Below are positions 8,001 through 16,167 of a stretch of 64,000 nucleotides of DNA, one piece after another. The translations under genes and the position numbers were made by a program. Below the pieces are notes generated by a model that was given only the letters and a program-made list of their open reading frames with translations, did no database searches and was not told where the DNA came from. The DNA is from Nonomuraea sp. NEAU-A123 (GTDB lineage Bacteria; Actinomycetota; Actinomycetes; Streptosporangiales; Streptosporangiaceae). The first letter of the stretch is position 1; each line of letters begins with the position of its first letter. The stretch lies in contig NZ_JAHFZZ010000013.1 of the NCBI RefSeq assembly GCF_018603905.1, forward strand, positions 1-64,000, given 5' to 3'.

Positions 8001-9121
8001 CACTGCTCCCTACCTACGGCACTGGTGAACTCGTCGAAGCGGATTTGCTGGGGCGGCACGCCGGCGTCCAGAAGCCGTGCGACCGTGCTCTGAACCATCT
8101 CTTCGGAGCCGCATACGAAGACATCCTGCCCGCGCCAGGCTTTCAACGCGACGTCCACCACATAGCCGTGCTCACCCCGGTAGCGGTTGTCATGGGACAC
8201 GACGGGCACCACACTCAGCCATGGGTTCTCGGCGTCCATCTTGGAAAGCGCCTCGATGTCGTACAGCTCGCGAGATGTCCGGGCACCCATGAAGAGCCGG
8301 ACGTTGCAGCGCGACCCTTCGTAGGCCACCTGCTCCACCAGCGCCTTGAGGGGAGCGAGGCCCGTGCCACCGGCGATCAGGAGGAGATCCCTGGGCTGGG
8401 TCGTGTCGAGCGTCAGCTGATCGCCCATCGGCGCGCCTACCCGCAGGATGTCGCCGCGTTGCGTGCCGTGCACCAGAGTCGTGCTGACCGCGCCTCCATC
8501 GACCACGCGTACGTGCAGGTCGATGGTGTTGTCCCGGCGTGGCGCGTTGCCGAAGGAGTAGAAACGCCACGTTCTCTGTCGCTGCGCGAACGAGATCGAC
8601 GCGGACTGCCCCGAGCGGAAGGGGTACGGGTAGTTCAGGCGGGCCCGGATCACCGCGATGCCAGGGGCGCGCAGCTCATGAAGGATGATCTCGCCCTCCC
8701 ACCAGGGCGGTGAGGTGGTTGCCGACTCTTCGGCCGCCTCGACCATCACCTTCGAGACCAGGCCATACGCCTGGGTCCAGTCGTGCGCCAGGGCGGGAGT
8801 CCAGCGATCGCCGAGGAAGTGCTGCAGGGTGGCGAGCAGCGCCTGCCCGACAGCGGGATAGTGCTGCGCGACCACGGAGAACTTACGGTGGTCACGGCCG
8901 AGCTGCTGGAGGAACGGAACCACGTCCTCCACTCGGTCGACGTTGCTGACGACGCGCCCCAGCGCGCTGACGAGCCGGTCTCGCTGAGTGGCCATGGACA
9001 CCGGGAACAGGCCGCGCGTCTCGGGATACATCAGGAAAAGGGCTGAGTAGAAGAACAGCGGCACTTGATCACCCGACCGAGCGACCAGGTGCCAGCTGTC
9101 CTTTAAAGCTTGCGTGTCCAC
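8000..9121 (-). CDS. Flavohaemoglobin-like globin/ferredoxin-reductase fusion
   Basis: The 373-residue protein joins an N-terminal globin (residues 1 to about 135) to an FAD- and NAD-binding reductase. In the globin the probable haem-ligating His is in LGRDHRKFSV. The reductase carries a WRFYSFGNAP flavin motif, the NAD-binding GGTGLAPLKAL, and the C-terminal DVFVCGSEEM block. Flavohaemoglobins oxidise nitric oxide to nitrate with O2 and NAD(P)H. The GTG start at 9121 follows directly on the stop of the truncated haemoglobin gene, so the two are probably coupled. Electron transfer to the adjacent truncated globin is an attractive inference. Confidence 0.88.
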   Translation of the reverse strand: MDTQALKDSWHLVARSGDQVPLFFYSALFLMYPETRGLFPVSMATQRDRLVSALGRVVSNVDRVEDVVPFLQQLGRDHRKFSVVAQHYPAVGQALLATLQHFLGDRWTPALAHDWTQAYGLVSKVMVEAAEESATTSPPWWEGEIILHELRAPGIAVIRARLNYPYPFRSGQSASISFAQRQRTWRFYSFGNAPRRDNTIDLHVRVVDGGAVSTTLVHGTQRGDILRVGAPMGDQLTLDTTQPRDLLLIAGGTGLAPLKALVEQVAYEGSRCNVRLFMGARTSRELYDIEALSKMDAENPWLSVVPVVSHDNRYRGEHGYVVDVALKAWRGQDVFVCGSEEMVQSTVARLLDAGVPPQQIRFDEFTSAVGREQ

Positions 9122-9499
9122 TTACTGGGCTGCCTCTGCGGGCTTCTCCACGATGGACCCTCGCACCTGGCCTAAGACCGTCAGGACGTGCTGCACGACC
9201 TCCTCATCGGCACCGTACTCGTCCCGGAGCACCATGATGAGCAGGCCGCCGACCTTCTCATAGTGCTCCCCGGTGACGCCCATGCCCTGGTGCGCGTCGG
9301 CCAGGTCATGGCCTTCGTACACCTCCGGGCCACCGAGGACGGAGCACAGCAGCATGACCATGTGCCGCTTGAGCCGCGCCATGTCGACGTCGGCGAAGTA
9401 CGGCTTGAGGTCGGGATCGTCCAGCACGAGCGTGTAGAAGCGGTCGACCACGTCGCGGACGGTCGGAGCGCCACCGATCTTCTCATAGTGCGAAACCAT
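9122..9499 (-). CDS. Group I truncated haemoglobin
   Basis: The 125-residue protein has the compact 2-on-2 globin features: HYEKIGGAPTVRDVVDRFY with the B10 Tyr, then LGGPEVYEGHDLADAHQGMG with the proximal His, followed by the short C-terminal helices. This pattern resembles HbN, which dioxygenates nitric oxide. The start at ATG 9499 is chosen because GGGAGG lies 12 bases upstream; the longer in-frame ORF to 9544 would add a Cys-containing extension without family support. It is the first gene of a three-gene operon with the globin-reductase and the DivIVA-like protein. Confidence 0.88.
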   Translation of the reverse strand: MVSHYEKIGGAPTVRDVVDRFYTLVLDDPDLKPYFADVDMARLKRHMVMLLCSVLGGPEVYEGHDLADAHQGMGVTGEHYEKVGGLLIMVLRDEYGADEEVVQHVLTVLGQVRGSIVEKPAEAAQ

Positions 9500-9625
9500 A
9501 AGTACTACAAATCCTCCCAAATCGGACACGCAGTAGCGCGCCACTTCCGGCGCAACGGCGTGTGTTGCGGGAAGTCAATTTCTTGGTCCTGTGCTGTTGC
9601 GGCGCCCTATCCAGCGAGGCGACCG

Positions 9626-9952
9626 TCAGTCGTTCGCCTGGGTGTCCCCCTCGATGGAGGTCACGACCTCGACGTCCATACGGGCCATCGACCAGGTCTG
9701 CGCGCTCAGGACACGGCAGGGGCCGGCGGGCCCACCGAAGGCGACGGCCGCAGGCGTCTCGCCCACCCGCGCGGGCCACACGGAACTCTCCATCGCCGAT
9801 GGACGAGCCGACCGGTGGGGAGCCGATCGGTGGGGAGCCGATCGGTGGGGAGCCGGCAGAAGCAGGCCGATGAGCACAGGCCGCGGGACGACGCCGTATC
9901 CCGTTACCGTCGCCACCACCTCAGCCAACGCTTCGGGCGGTCTGAGCGCCAT
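9626..9952 (-). CDS. Doubtful hypothetical protein with a five-residue repeat
   Basis: A 108-codon frame encodes MALRPPEALAEVVATVTGYG, then three copies of a five-residue unit (RSAPH) from a 15-bp DNA triplication, and a tail ending SIEGDTQAND. The repeat keeps the frame and the tail has natural-looking composition, but there is no recognised domain and no strong ribosome binding site, and other frames are also open here. It may not be a gene. If real it lies upstream of, and in line with, the globin operon. Confidence 0.3.
   Translation of the reverse strand: MALRPPEALAEVVATVTGYGVVPRPVLIGLLLPAPHRSAPHRSAPHRSARPSAMESSVWPARVGETPAAVAFGGPAGPCRVLSAQTWSMARMDVEVVTSIEGDTQAND
9813..9857. repeat. Three tandem 15-bp repeats
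   Basis: The unit CGGTGGGGAGCCGAT occurs at 9813-9827, 9828-9842 and 9843-9857 (the last two bases differ in the third copy). The 15-bp period preserves reading frames on both strands. Confidence 0.9.
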
Positions 9953-10266
9953 TCATGCCCCCATAGAGCGGGTCCCCCGTGCAGGCCGTATACCTGTACC
10001 GGCCCTAGCCCCTTCAGGCTTCCGCGCACGTGATCATGTCTCAGGCACACTAGGGGGTGATCAAGGCGCTCGCAACTTGTCCCACGCGGAAAGTGTTCCG
10101 TTTTGGACAATCGGTCCGCATTTAATGTCCGTTTTAGACAGCCAATGCGTATTAAATGCCCACCCTACCTGGCATAACCGATATCTCCGGCGGCCTTCCC
10201 CGCCGCATCTTGGATCAGACCGGCGCCAAGTGGCCGGTGATCGACAGCGAACCTGCCACCTCGCGG
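9953..10266. other. Gene-free region with two AT-rich 31-bp direct repeats
   Basis: No convincing gene is seen. Its main content is two adjacent imperfect 31-bp copies at 10097-10127 and 10128-10158. Both begin TCCGTTTT-x-GACA and end with AATG, and about two thirds of positions match. The block is clearly less GC-rich than its surroundings, as expected of a regulatory site or promoter. It lies past the end of the ybaB-like gene, so it could serve a leftward transcript toward the globin genes. Confidence 0.55.
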
Positions 10267-10662
10267 CTAGAGGCTCTGGAGGGCGGCGACGAAGTCCGAC
10301 TGGAGGGAGTCCAGGCGGGCGCGGGCCTCGGCCGGATCCATGGACAGGGGGGCGGCGTGATCGATGCCCACCGCGCTTACCTGCTCCTCCATCTGCTCGC
10401 GAACAGACATCTGGGCCGCGCGAAGCGCCGTCACGATGGCCTCGGCCAGTTCGTCGATGGCCATCGTCCGCAGCACGCGCGGGTCGAGCCGGAGGTCGCG
10501 AACCAGGCCGTCGGCCTCCACGGTCGCCTTGATCTTCCCGTCTGCCGCCGTGGCCTCACCGGTGACGTCACGAAGCCCGCGCATCGCCTCGCCCAGCTTC
10601 GCCATCGCCTCGTCGGCCTGCCTACTGATCTTTTCGAGCTCTTCGGGCGTGACGTCGAACAT
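10267..10662 (-). CDS. YbaB/EbfC family nucleoid-associated protein
   Basis: The 131-residue protein begins with a helical EELEKISRQADEAMAKLGEAM segment and continues with GEATAADGKIKATVEADGLVRDLRLDP, the beta-strand core of YbaB/EbfC DNA-binding proteins. The Asp-Pro and the helix IDELAEAIVTALRAAQ that follow fit the fold. Family members bind DNA as tweezers-like dimers. In actinomycetes diverged YbaB copies are often placed beside WXG100-type genes. Here it is transcribed divergently from two WXG/ESX-like genes, which suggests a role in that module rather than the recR-linked housekeeping copy. Confidence 0.8.
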   Translation of the reverse strand: MFDVTPEELEKISRQADEAMAKLGEAMRGLRDVTGEATAADGKIKATVEADGLVRDLRLDPRVLRTMAIDELAEAIVTALRAAQMSVREQMEEQVSAVGIDHAAPLSMDPAEARARLDSLQSDFVAALQSL

Positions 10663-10799
10663 GGCCTCGAGTTGATCAAGGTTGGCTTAACCGGCCCCCA
10701 GCGAACGGTGGCATTCCGCCGAACATTGGGTGAACCACGACGATCAAGGTCTGCCGAGTCGCAAAGATGACCTTGACGTACCACATCAAGGGGAGCCGC

Positions 10800-11111
10800 A
10801 TGTCTTCGCAGGAAGAAGCACGTTTCATCACCTCAAAAACGATCTACGCGATGAGCGAGCACTACGGCGACATCTGGGATGACTTCCTGCTCAGCAAGAA
10901 ACGCGTCTGGCTTGAGGCAGACCTCGAAGACGCCACCTTCGGCGTGACCCTGTCGAAGATCTTCAAGTCGGCGTACGACAAGGCGTATGAAGGCTGCATT
11001 GACGCGCTGGACGACGGCCGCGAGGTGGCCGGGGACATGTCCAACGCACTGTCCATCTGTGCCCGCAACTGGCAGAGGGCCGAGCAGGCGAGCACGGTGA
11101 AGTACCAGTGA
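10800..11111 (+). CDS. Small helical protein, WXG100-like partner
   Basis: The product has 103 residues from ATG 10800, which has GGGAG nine bases upstream; the in-frame ATG at 10767 lacks one. The sequence is predicted mostly helical, rich in Trp, Asp and Glu (YGDIWDDFLLSKKRVWLEAD), with no signal peptide and a central turn. Size and composition recall ESX/WXG100 hairpin proteins, although the exact WxG turn is not present. It overlaps the next gene by three bases (GTGA), so the two are probably made in equal amounts and may bind one another. Confidence 0.55.
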   Translation: MSSQEEARFITSKTIYAMSEHYGDIWDDFLLSKKRVWLEADLEDATFGVTLSKIFKSAYDKAYEGCIDALDDGREVAGDMSNALSICARNWQRAEQASTVKYQ

Positions 11112-11842
11112 TCGCGCCCAGGGCGACCCTTCTCGCGATCCGGCGGCTCAGCGTCTTCGCGGGCGTGCCCCTGGTGGGACTCTCCTTGCTGGAGAACCTG
11201 AACGTGGACGTGGACAAGATCGAGAAGGCCGCCAAGCTCTGGAGAAATGCGGCCAGAGCCCTCGACCGCCCCGTCGAGACGTTGGACGGGCTCCCCGCTG
11301 CGGCGCGGAAGGGCTGGATCGCCGACGATCAACGCGAGTTCTCCCGGGTGACGGGCCACATGCACACGTCCACCGAAGAGCTGCGGGACGCGCTCGACAA
11401 AATGGGGGAAATCCTCGAGACCACGGTCTTCGCGTTCCGGGTGTTCGGGAAGGCGATGGCCGGTTTGGGCGTCACGATCTCAGCCGCCTCCGTGTACGCG
11501 CTCACCATGATGTTGACGTCGCCCTACACCGCTCGCGTGTACCTGAGGTATCTGGCGAGCGCCGCGGACAAGGTGCTGACCGGGATGTGCGCCGTGCTCA
11601 TCACCTACGTCATGGGGCAGGCGACCGTTCTTGCCGTCGTCGCCAGCGAGGCCCAGCAAATGGGCGGCATGGCGAAAACGTTCCTCGATCCGAATGGCTT
11701 TTCGAGGGCGGAGCTGCGCGAGGTGGACTTCTCCTCTGTGAAGATCGATACCAAGAAGTTCCCCACCTTCACGAACTTGGAGTCCGATCAGAAGGTGCCT
11801 GATGACTTCTGGGTCGCCCCCAAGCCCAAGACGTCGTCTTAG
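11108..11842 (+). CDS. WXG/ESX-like membrane protein
   Basis: The GTG start at 11108 overlaps the stop of the preceding gene. In the 244-residue product, residues 30-110 form a long helical hairpin (DKIEKAAKLWRNAARALD ... WIADDQREFSRVTGHMH) like WXG100 or LXG N-termini. Two or three hydrophobic segments follow at roughly 112-140 and 150-190. The C-terminus is a soluble, charged tail (VDFSSVKIDTKKFPTFTNLE). The arrangement resembles T7SS-associated membrane-linked effectors or scaffolds. No catalytic motif is visible and the function is unknown. Confidence 0.55.
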   Translation: MIAPRATLLAIRRLSVFAGVPLVGLSLLENLNVDVDKIEKAAKLWRNAARALDRPVETLDGLPAAARKGWIADDQREFSRVTGHMHTSTEELRDALDKMGEILETTVFAFRVFGKAMAGLGVTISAASVYALTMMLTSPYTARVYLRYLASAADKVLTGMCAVLITYVMGQATVLAVVASEAQQMGGMAKTFLDPNGFSRAELREVDFSSVKIDTKKFPTFTNLESDQKVPDDFWVAPKPKTSS

Positions 11843-12507
11843 CCGGTTCCGCACGGACCGGCTTCGTCGCGGGTCGGTCACTGAGGATCTCCGCCCCCTC
11901 GCGTGGATGCCCCACCGCGCTGTGGGATCGCTCCGCAGTGAATCTCTTGACGGAGTCGCTGATGCGGACACGGGCATAAAGCGCCATCACGCCCATCACC
12001 CGTTCCATGCCCTCAACCACGATCCCTGCCAAGTGCGAGATCAGGCCCTCAACACATCCCGGGATGCACTCAACTACCGGATGGCCCCGCGTCACAAGAT
12101 CAGCGACAGAGCCCGTCGATCCGTACCTGGCTCTGCACATGAGTCCGTACGCCGACACCGCGGGCGCCTTGCGTCCCGGATCCGGCGCTGTCCATCACGA
12201 GGGTGCCCTAGCGAGCGACCTGCTGGTCGATGAGAGCGTCCCGGTCGAGGCCTTCGGCGACGTTCCTCCAGGGTGATGAGTGACCCCCAAGGTAAAGCAC
12301 CAGGTCAGGCCTCCTGCAGTTAGCCTGCGTAATGCCATTTTTGCAGCGCCCCGCCGGTAGTGCAGATGCGCAGGTCAGAGGAATAGCACATTCCTGGATC
12401 TCCTGCCGCAAGACCCATTTCAGGATCACTCCGGCCAGCGCGCTCGACAATCGATCGACCTGCAAGAAATGCTTCTAGGCTCGGACACAGCCGTCCTTGG
12501 CGACAGC
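11843..12507. other. About 660 bases without a convincing gene
   Basis: No frame here combines a start, ribosome binding site and natural protein composition. Short open frames exist on both strands but are Arg/Cys-rich or lack homology cues. Composition is less GC-rich than the flanks. It may contain decayed sequence. Confidence 0.5.
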
Positions 12508-12700
12508 GCGAGGGCGCAGCCCTCGCCCTCGGGCAAAGCGCCCGAGCGAAGCGAGGACCACGCCCTTGTGGGGGTGTGGGGGGCGCTGAGCCCCCACAAA
12601 ACACAGCCCGAGCCAGTAGCGCGAAGCGCCACTAACGAGGACCTCGCCTGTAGCCCAAAAAGAAACAGCCCGAGCGTAGCGAGGCCCTTTGACTACGCCT
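12508..12700. repeat. Cluster of short GC-rich palindromes with an AGCGAAGCG-like core
   Basis: Several hairpins lie side by side: 12508-12526 (7-bp stem GCGAGGG), 12528-12546 (7-bp stem CTCGGGC), 12615-12633 (AGTAGCGC paired with GCGCCACT around GAA) and the variants GAGCGAAGCGAGG at 12544 and GAGCGTAGCGAGG at 12672. They share a Y-AGCG-(A/T)AGCG-like core and resemble dispersed intergenic palindromic elements. They lie downstream of ilvC. Confidence 0.7.
12575..12601 (-). terminator. Rho-independent terminator downstream of ilvC
   Basis: TGTGGGGG at 12575-12582 pairs perfectly with CCCCCACA at 12591-12598 around an eight-base loop. The hairpin lies about 105 bases past the ilvC stop. The A run follows on the + strand, so a U-tract exists only for rightward transcripts; it may stop transcription from both sides. 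Confidence 0.6.
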
Positions 12701-12704
12701 TTGG

Positions 12705-13703
<999 letters not shown>

Positions 13704-13710
13704 AAACCTT

Positions 13711-14235
13711 TCAGGCGGTACGGTCCAGTGCTCTGAGGGACCGGTCGGTAATGGAACGGGCGCCGCGGCCGATGGCCACCATGCCCGATTGGACGAGCTC
13801 TTTGATCCCGAACGGTTCGAGCACCTTGACGAAGGCCTCGAGCTTGTCGGGGGTGCCGGTGACCTCGATGGTCACGGCGTCGGCCGCCACGTCGATGCAG
13901 CGGGCGCGGAAGAGCTGGACGAGCTCCAGCACGTGCGAGCGGCTGTCGGCGTCGGCCTTGACCTTGATCAGCATGAGCTCGCGCTGCACGGACTGGGTCG
14001 GGTCGAGCTCCACGATCTTGAGCACGTTCACCAGCTTGTTGAGCTGCTTGGTGACCTGCTCCAGCGGCAGCTCCTCGACGCTGACGACGATGGTCATGCG
14101 CGAGATGTCGTCGTGCTCGGTCGGGCCCACGGCCAGCGAGTCGATGTTGAAGCCGCGCCTGCTGAACAGCGCGGACACACGCGCCAGTACGCCCGGCTTG
14201 TTCTCCACAAGCACCGAAAGCGTATGCCTACTCAT
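13711..14235 (-). CDS. ilvN: Acetolactate synthase regulatory (small) subunit
   Basis: The 174-residue protein starts at ATG 14235, inside the end of ilvB (eight-base overlap); a longer open frame upstream is an out-of-phase reading of ilvB. Residues 4-80 form the ACT domain (TLSVLVENKPGVLARVSALF, RRGFNIDSLAVG) that binds valine for feedback inhibition. The C-terminal domain (about 85-160) activates the catalytic subunit. The overlap implies coupled, stoichiometric synthesis with IlvB. Confidence 0.96.
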   Translation of the reverse strand: MSRHTLSVLVENKPGVLARVSALFSRRGFNIDSLAVGPTEHDDISRMTIVVSVEELPLEQVTKQLNKLVNVLKIVELDPTQSVQRELMLIKVKADADSRSHVLELVQLFRARCIDVAADAVTIEVTGTPDKLEAFVKVLEPFGIKELVQSGMVAIGRGARSITDRSLRALDRTA

Positions 14236-15967
14236 CTTCGCTCTCCCACCTTGGCGCCATGTCCCGGGCGATCTTGATGCTGTCGTTGCTCGTGCCCGCC
14301 GCGACCATCGGCCAGACCATCGCGTCCTGGTGGACCACGAAGTCGACCACGACGGGCACGTCGTTGATCTCCATGGCCTTCTTGATGGTCGCGTCGACGT
14401 CTTCCGGTCGCTCGCACCGCAGCCCGACACAACCATAGGCCTCCGCCAGTTTGACGAAGTCGGGGATCCGGCGTGACGTCTGGAGGTTGGTGTTGGAGTA
14501 GCGCTGGTCGTAGAAGAGCGTCTGCCATTGGCGGACCATGCCGAGGTTACCGTTGTTGATGATCGCGACCTTGATCGGCACGCCCTCAAGGGCACAGGTG
14601 GCGAGTTCCTGGTTGGTCATCTGGAAGCAGCCGTCGCCGTCGATGGCCCACACGGTGCTGTCCGGCCGGCCCATCTTGGCGCCCATCGCGGCCGGCACGG
14701 CGAAGCCCATCGTGCCGAGGCCGCCGGAGTTGATGAACGTGCCCGGGTTCTCGTAGTCGATGAACTGCGAGGCCCACATCTGGTGCTGCCCCACGCCCGC
14801 CACGTAGTAGGTGTCGGGCCCGGCGATGGCGCTGAGCCGCTCCATGACGTACTGGGGGGCCAGCGACCCGTCCTCGAACTCCTCGTAGCCGAGCGGGTAG
14901 GTCTCCTTCATGCCGTTGAGCAGCTTCCACCAGTCGGCGTAGTCACCCTCCAGCCCGGCGGTCTCGAAGGCGGCGAGCAGGTCGGTGATGACCTCCTTGC
15001 AGTCGCCCACGATCGGCACGTCGGCGTGACGGTTCTTGGAGATCTCCGCCGGGTCGATGTCGGCGTGGACGACCTTCGCGTTCGGCGCGAACGTCGAGAG
15101 CTGGCCGGTCACCCGGTCGTCGAAGCGCACGCCCAGGCCGATGAGCAGGTCGGACTTCTGCAGTGCGCCGACGGCCGTGACGCTGCCGTGCATGCCCGGC
15201 ATGCCCATGTGCTGGGGATGGCTGTCGGGGAACGTGCCACGTGCCATCAGCGTGGTGACGACCGGGATGTTGGTCAGCTCGGCCAGCCGGAGCAGCTCGG
15301 GTGCGGCGCCCGCCTTGTGCACGCCGCCGCCCACGTAGAGCACCGGGCGCCGGGCCTCGGCGATCAGCTTCGCGGCCTCGCGGATCTGCTTGGAGTGCGG
15401 CCGGGTCACCGGGCGGTAGCCGGGCAGCTGCATGGTCGGCGGCCAGGTGAACGTCGTGTCGGCCTGCAACGCGTCCTTGGAGATGTCGACCAGCACCGGA
15501 CCGGGACGGCCCGTGGAGGCGATGTGGAACGCCTCCACGATCGTGCGGGGGATGTCCAGCGCATTGGTGATCAGGAAGTTGTGCTTGGTGATCGGCATGG
15601 TGATGCCGGAGATGTCGGCTTCCTGGAAGGCGTCCGTGCCGATCGCCGCGCTGGCCACCTGGCCGGTGATCGCCACGATCGGCACCGAGTCCATGTAGGC
15701 GTCGGCGATGGGCGTGACCAGGTTCGTCGCGCCGGGGCCGCTGGTCGCCATGCACACCCCGACCTTGCCGGTGGCCTGCGCGTACCCCTCGGCCGCGTGA
15801 CCCGCGCCCTGCTCGTGCCGTACAAGCACGTGCCGGACCTTGGTCGAGTCGTACAGGGGATCGTAGGCGGGCAGGATGGCGCCGCCGGGGATCCCGAACA
15901 CAGTGTCGACTCCCACGTGCTCCAACGCCCTGACCAGGGCCTGTGCACCTGTCATCCGTTCGGTCAT
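14228..15967 (-). CDS. ilvB: Acetolactate synthase catalytic (large) subunit
   Basis: This 579-residue thiamine diphosphate enzyme condenses pyruvate into acetolactate, or with 2-ketobutyrate into acetohydroxybutyrate, the first common step to branched-chain amino acids. It shows the catalytic Glu in LVRHEQGAGHAAEGYA, the FAD region (GLGVRFDDRVTGQL) and the thiamine-binding motif GDGCFQMTNQELATC...NN. The start at ATG 15967 (MTERMTGAQALVRAL) is chosen over an upstream in-frame ATG at 16021 because the extension would read through the attenuator hairpin. First structural gene of ilvBNC. Confidence 0.96.
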   Translation of the reverse strand: MTERMTGAQALVRALEHVGVDTVFGIPGGAILPAYDPLYDSTKVRHVLVRHEQGAGHAAEGYAQATGKVGVCMATSGPGATNLVTPIADAYMDSVPIVAITGQVASAAIGTDAFQEADISGITMPITKHNFLITNALDIPRTIVEAFHIASTGRPGPVLVDISKDALQADTTFTWPPTMQLPGYRPVTRPHSKQIREAAKLIAEARRPVLYVGGGVHKAGAAPELLRLAELTNIPVVTTLMARGTFPDSHPQHMGMPGMHGSVTAVGALQKSDLLIGLGVRFDDRVTGQLSTFAPNAKVVHADIDPAEISKNRHADVPIVGDCKEVITDLLAAFETAGLEGDYADWWKLLNGMKETYPLGYEEFEDGSLAPQYVMERLSAIAGPDTYYVAGVGQHQMWASQFIDYENPGTFINSGGLGTMGFAVPAAMGAKMGRPDSTVWAIDGDGCFQMTNQELATCALEGVPIKVAIINNGNLGMVRQWQTLFYDQRYSNTNLQTSRRIPDFVKLAEAYGCVGLRCERPEDVDATIKKAMEINDVPVVVDFVVHQDAMVWPMVAAGTSNDSIKIARDMAPRWESEDE

Positions 15968-16003
15968 CGGCTCGTTCCTTGTGTGGCTACACCTTAAGGA
16001 CAT

Positions 16004-16039
16004 AAAAAATGCCCCATCCACCGGAGGTGGTACTGGGGC
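16004..16039 (-). terminator. Attenuator terminator of the ilv leader
   Basis: In the transcribed sense GCCCCA (16034-16039) pairs with TGGGGC (16011-16016), enclosing CCACC/GGTGG (16026-16030 with 16018-16022). A run of six T follows (16004-16009). This is an intrinsic terminator 37 bases ahead of the ilvB start. Upstream, GTAGTACTTCGC inside the leader ORF can pair with GCGAAGCACTAC, and GGCGCGCGGGC can pair with GCCTGCGCGCC just before the terminator, giving competing structures as in ribosome-mediated attenuation. Confidence 0.88.
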
Positions 16040-16062
16040 GGCGCGCAGGCTGTAGTGCTTCG

Positions 16063-16113
16063 CTATCGGCCCGCGCGCCGGCGAAGTACTACGAGAATCT
16101 CACTGCGAAGCAT
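16063..16113 (-). CDS. ilv operon leader peptide (16 aa)
   Basis: ATG 16113 opens a 16-codon ORF encoding MLRSEILVVLRRRAGR and a stop. The run Ile-Leu-Val-Val-Leu supplies all three branched-chain amino acids, the regulatory signature of an attenuation leader peptide. Ribosome stalling there when charged tRNA is scarce would open the first hairpin and disfavour the terminator at 16004-16039. The -10 box ends six bases upstream of the ATG, so the transcript probably begins with the start codon and the peptide would be translated without a Shine-Dalgarno site. Confidence 0.88.
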   Translation of the reverse strand: MLRSEILVVLRRRAGR

Positions 16114-16119
16114 GGCCAC

Positions 16120-16150
16120 ACCTTAGCCCCACCGGAGGGCCTGGTGTCAA
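16120..16150 (-). promoter_or_regulatory. Promoter of the ilvBNC leader
   Basis: On the minus strand TTGACA (16145-16150) and TAAGGT (16120-16125) form a -35/-10 pair with a 19-base spacer. The last base of the -10 box is six bases before the leader ATG, predicting initiation at the A of that codon. Confidence 0.7.
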
Positions 16151-16167
16151 CTTCGTGGACACATGTC

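Noticed and set aside
12208..12465. An 85-codon minus-strand ORF in the gene-poor stretch
   Set aside because: No ribosome binding site or family cue, and a mixed Cys/Arg composition; kept as unexplained sequence.
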